A DNA stretch of 64,000 bases from HGM04593 sp045631905 (lineage in GTDB: Bacteria; Bacteroidota; Bacteroidia; Bacteroidales; Bacteroidaceae), in NCBI GenBank assembly GCA_045631905.1, contig JAZQVO010000028.1, positions 62,001-126,000 on the forward strand, in the 5' to 3' direction. A program made the position numbers and the translations under genes. Shown piece after piece: positions 62,972 to 64,000 of the stretch. The notes beneath the pieces were generated by a model. It saw only the letters and a program-made list of their open reading frames with translations, was not told the origin of the DNA and searched no databases. Position 1 is the first letter of the stretch. Each line of letters begins with the position of its first letter.

Positions 62972-63514
62972 TTAAGCCTCAGCAGGAGCCTCTGTTGCCT
63001 CCTCGGCAGCAACTTCTGTTGCAGCAGCCTCAGCCTCTGCTTTTGCAAGAGCCTCGGCAGCCTTCTTCTCGGCTACTTTCTTTGCGATAGCTGCATTAAC
63101 CTCTTTCTCTGCCTCCAAACGTGCTTTCTTAGCATCACGTTTAGCCTGCTCCTCAGCACTCTTTATACCGTTGAGAGTGTTCTCCTTAGCAGACTTCCAA
63201 GCGTCAAATTTAGCCTGTGCTGTTGCCTCGTCGAATGCACCCTTCTTAACACCACCCTGCAAGTGTTTCATCATGTAAACGCCCTGCGAAGAGAGAATGT
63301 TACGAACTGTGTCAGTAGGAGTTGCACCATTGTTTACCCACCACAATGCTCTCTCGAAGTTGATGTCGATAGTAGCAGGGTTTGTGTTAGGGTTGTAGGT
63401 ACCGATTTTCTCGGTAAACTTTCCATCGCGTGGAGCTCTCGAATCTGCAATCACGATAGAGTAGAAAGCGTAGTGCTTACGACCTCTTCTCTGCAATCTG
63501 ATTTTTGTTGCCAT
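62972..63514 (-). CDS. rpsP: 30S ribosomal protein S16 with long alanine-rich tail
   Basis: Residues 1-80 are the S16 core: MATKIRLQRRGRKHYAFYSIVIADSRAPRDGKF, EKIGTYNPN and RALWWVNNGATPTDTVRNIL. The protein continues to 180 residues with a lysine/alanine/glutamate-rich helical extension (EEQAKRDAKKARLEAEKEVNAA, then AEAEAAATEVAAEEATEAPAEA). Such tails are usual in Bacteroidetes and absent from the 82-residue E. coli protein. S16 is an early 16S rRNA assembly protein. A promoter (63577-63608) and a leader hairpin (63554-63572) lie upstream. Confidence 0.97.
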   Translation of the reverse strand: MATKIRLQRRGRKHYAFYSIVIADSRAPRDGKFTEKIGTYNPNTNPATIDINFERALWWVNNGATPTDTVRNILSSQGVYMMKHLQGGVKKGAFDEATAQAKFDAWKSAKENTLNGIKSAEEQAKRDAKKARLEAEKEVNAAIAKKVAEKKAAEALAKAEAEAAATEVAAEEATEAPAEA

Positions 63515-63553
63515 TGTTTAAATGTAATTTAAATTAGTTAAAGATTTGAGTTA

Positions 63554-63572
63554 GCCGATAACTCGTATCGGC
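63554..63572 (-). promoter_or_regulatory. rpsP leader hairpin
   Basis: A perfect 7-bp stem (63554-63560 and 63566-63572) with a five-base loop lies near the predicted start of the rpsP transcript. It could stabilise the message or act in feedback control. Confidence 0.45.
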
Positions 63573-63576
63573 GGTG

Positions 63577-63608
63577 CAAAGGTAATGCTTTTTTGCAAAA
63601 TACACAAG
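63577..63608 (-). promoter_or_regulatory. Promoter of rpsP
   Basis: On the minus strand CTTG (63605-63608) precedes TACCTTTG (63577-63584) by 20 bases. TACCTTTGC is a very common form of the Bacteroidetes -7 element. Confidence 0.7.
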
Positions 63609-63717
63609 TATTCTCTTCGTATATTACGAAAACGGCTCGATTTTATATGTTTACACGTGTCGTGCCCGGCAAACCAACAAGCTGTGGTGCGCTATAACTA
63701 ATTTTATAAAAAACAAC

Positions 63718-63748
63718 TTTGTATTTTAATCGAAAAGGAGTAATTTTG
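63718..63748 (+). promoter_or_regulatory. Promoter of the terminal S41-like lipoprotein gene
   Basis: TTTG (63718-63721), 19 bases, then TAATTTTG (63741-63748): both elements match the Bacteroidetes consensus exactly. The expected start site is within a few bases of the ATG at 63755, implying a very short or absent leader. Confidence 0.7.
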
Positions 63749-63754
63749 CCAATT

Positions 63755-64000
63755 ATGAAAAAGATACTAGGTAAAATATCATTGCTGCTTGCCATATCAA
63801 CAACATTTGTTGCATGTGGCGACGACAGGTCGGCAGAGTTTCTCGAACTCACAAAGGAGAATCGTTGGACATACGAGAAGATGAAAGAGGTCTACCTCTG
63901 GAAGGATTCTATTAAAGAGCCCACACAGAGCCGATATTTTTCTCTCCCCGACCAATTTTTCAAGCAACTGCTTTACAAGAGCGACAAAAGCTCCCACATG
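63755..64000 (+). CDS. S41-peptidase-like lipoprotein, 5' part (runs off window)
   Basis: Eighty-two codons are present, still open at the window end. The lipobox is TTFVAC (cysteine 21), followed by an acidic GDDR. The next segment, NRWTYEKMKEVYLWKDSI (about 36-53), and FSLPDQFFKQLLYKSDKSS resemble the N-terminal domain of Bacteroidetes S41-family processing peptidases, which usually read W-x-Y-x-x-M-K-x-x-Y-L-W and then an F-F-x-x-L-L segment. The catalytic part is outside the window, so the family call rests on this N-terminal pattern. Confidence 0.65.
   Translation, partial: MKKILGKISLLLAISTTFVACGDDRSAEFLELTKENRWTYEKMKEVYLWKDSIKEPTQSRYFSLPDQFFKQLLYKSDKSSHM

Overview
The window looks like chromosomal DNA of a member of the order Bacteroidales. 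The evidence is a 180-residue ribosomal protein S16 with an alanine/charge-rich tail, a type III glutamine synthetase of about 727 residues, FimA/Mfa-type fimbrillin lipoproteins, a Wzi-like outer-membrane protein, weak Shine-Dalgarno signals, and many upstream sites matching the Bacteroidetes promoter (TTTG, about 20 bp, TAnnTTTG). No tRNA, CRISPR array, insertion sequence or integrase was seen. Most of the window is core genome, with accessory surface systems embedded in it.

Layout. 0-14 kb: trmD, a phage-lysozyme-like small protein, a PLP aminotransferase, a compact minus-strand operon (Pmp3-like peptide, NifX-like protein, unknown protein, HD hydrolase with a helix-turn-helix tail), a DMT exporter, an O/P-type porin, a DegP/HtrA protease, a hypothetical protein, RNase P RNA (rnpB), and a WG-repeat/nhaC/ribE/nitroreductase group. 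14.4-19 kb: a tripartite efflux operon (TolC, membrane-fusion protein, MacB-type ATPase and permease). 19-28 kb: glutamine synthetase III, nagA, and an operon of M3 peptidase, small lipoprotein, dCMP deaminase and S41 protease. 28-33.4 kb: a nucleotidyltransferase/GHMP-kinase fusion, a PF14907-type nucleotidyltransferase, a Wzi-like protein, a lipoprotein and a LolC/E-like permease. 33.4-44 kb: ftsE-lysC-lysA, a LytTR membrane regulator, purN, a TPR protein, gyrA, a tRNA-dihydrouridine synthase and a thioredoxin-like lipoprotein.

44.1-59.75 kb is the most unusual region: one minus-strand operon of eight genes spanning about 15.6 kb. In transcription order it encodes an outer-membrane barrel protein with a C-terminal four-cysteine zinc-ribbon-like module, three fimbrillin-like lipoproteins, a small DUF3575-like barrel, a 936-residue protein with an internal OmpA-like domain, a 1490-residue protein built of about seven tandem beta-barrel-like modules with nearly identical DNA repeats, and a 591-residue helical-repeat periplasmic protein. 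I interpret it as a fimbria or surface-appendage assembly system whose outer-membrane part differs from the classical Fim/Mfa set. A strong terminator-like hairpin just after the presumed major fimbrillin gene could set subunit stoichiometry.

60-64 kb: a three-gene cluster (LicD, a cytidylyltransferase fused to a Gfo/Idh/MocA oxidoreductase, and an SDR reductase) that probably makes a CDP-activated polyol and transfers it to a surface glycan; then rpsP, and the 5' end of an S41-peptidase-like lipoprotein cut by the window edge. Convergent gene pairs are often separated by long, nearly perfect inverted repeats that serve as bidirectional terminators.
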